Program-made: the position numbers and the translations under genes
Assembly: GCA_900553215.1 (NCBI GenBank)
Contig: USCJ01000087.1
Location: 1-6,137, forward strand
Length of the DNA stretch: 6,137 nt
Source of the DNA: an uncultured Collinsella sp.
GTDB taxonomy: Bacteria > Actinomycetota > Coriobacteriia > Coriobacteriales > Coriobacteriaceae
Direction: 5' to 3'
Shown: positions 6,049 to 6,137 of the stretch, piece by piece
Layout: each line of letters begins with the position of its first letter
How positions within the stretch are numbered: position 1 is the stretch's first letter
Notes under the pieces: model-generated
Told to the model about the DNA's origin: nothing
What the model saw: the letters and a program-made list of their open reading frames with translations, nothing else
Database searches by the model: none

Positions 6049-6137
6049 CTACGCCCGCAGGTCCTTTACGCTGGAACGTTCGACCAACACGCCCGAGACG
6101 AGCGTACGGCTTCTGGAGCTCGGAGCTTCTAGGCCCG
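6049..6137 (-). CDS. C-terminal end of a second LacI-family regulator (partial)
   Basis: The - strand frame reads in from the window edge for 28 codons to a TAG at 6049-6051, ending TLVSGVLVERSSVKDLRA. The last part matches the other repressor's STLVERSTVRDIRG, and the DNA also aligns (GTTCGACCA is shared). LVERxSV is the common C-terminal strand of LacI-family ligand domains. Only the tail is visible, so ligand and targets are unknown. It converges on lacE with the repeat pair between them. It is too short for most gene finders but supported by homology and position. Confidence 0.75.
   Translation of the reverse strand, partial: GLEAPSSRSRTLVSGVLVERSSVKDLRA

Overview
The window is about 6.1 kb of GC-rich DNA encoding phosphotransferase-dependent lactose/beta-galactoside use. 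Two 6-phospho-beta-galactosidase genes (GH1, LacG type), a lactose-type PTS permease (EIICB, LacE) and two LacI-family repressors make up all the protein-coding content. High GC, codon use and the protein variants suggest a high-GC gut actinobacterium, most likely a Coriobacteriia member such as Collinsella. That assignment is inference; no RNA or marker gene is present to confirm it.

Layout: (1) nt 1-768, + strand, is the 3' part of a first lacG, ending in a strong terminator at 829-872. Its first ~25 codons look like part of a biotin-dependent carboxyltransferase rather than a GH1 enzyme, so there may be a chimeric junction near nt 60-80. (2) nt 889-1029 holds two palindromic repeats. (3) nt 1045-2065, - strand, is a LacI-family repressor broken by one frameshift near 1449-1466. 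(4) nt 2066-2409 is a divergent control region with a good -35/-10 pair for the repressor and three copies of a 14-bp operator, TGWTMACGTGCTCA. (5) nt 2416-3858, + strand, is a complete second lacG. (6) nt 3880-3926 is a strong intercistronic hairpin. (7) nt 4035-5795, + strand, is lacE, followed by a terminator at 5827-5870. (8) nt 5889-6030 holds a second pair of the same palindromes. (9) nt 6049-6137, - strand, is the C-terminal tail of a second LacI-family regulator.

The proteins form one pathway: LacE imports and phosphorylates lactose or a related beta-galactoside, LacG hydrolyses the 6-phospho product in the cytoplasm, and the LacI-type repressor probably controls lacG-lacE and itself through the three operators. 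The EIIA partner (LacF) and the tagatose-6-phosphate genes are not in the window.

The least explained part is the repeat family. Four hairpin-forming copies occur as two pairs, with centre-to-centre distances of 81 and 80 bp. Both pairs lie where a sugar-use operon converges on the 3' end of a lacI gene. The inner stem keeps pairing through compensatory changes (C-G, G-C, T-A at one position), which suggests that the folded structure itself matters.
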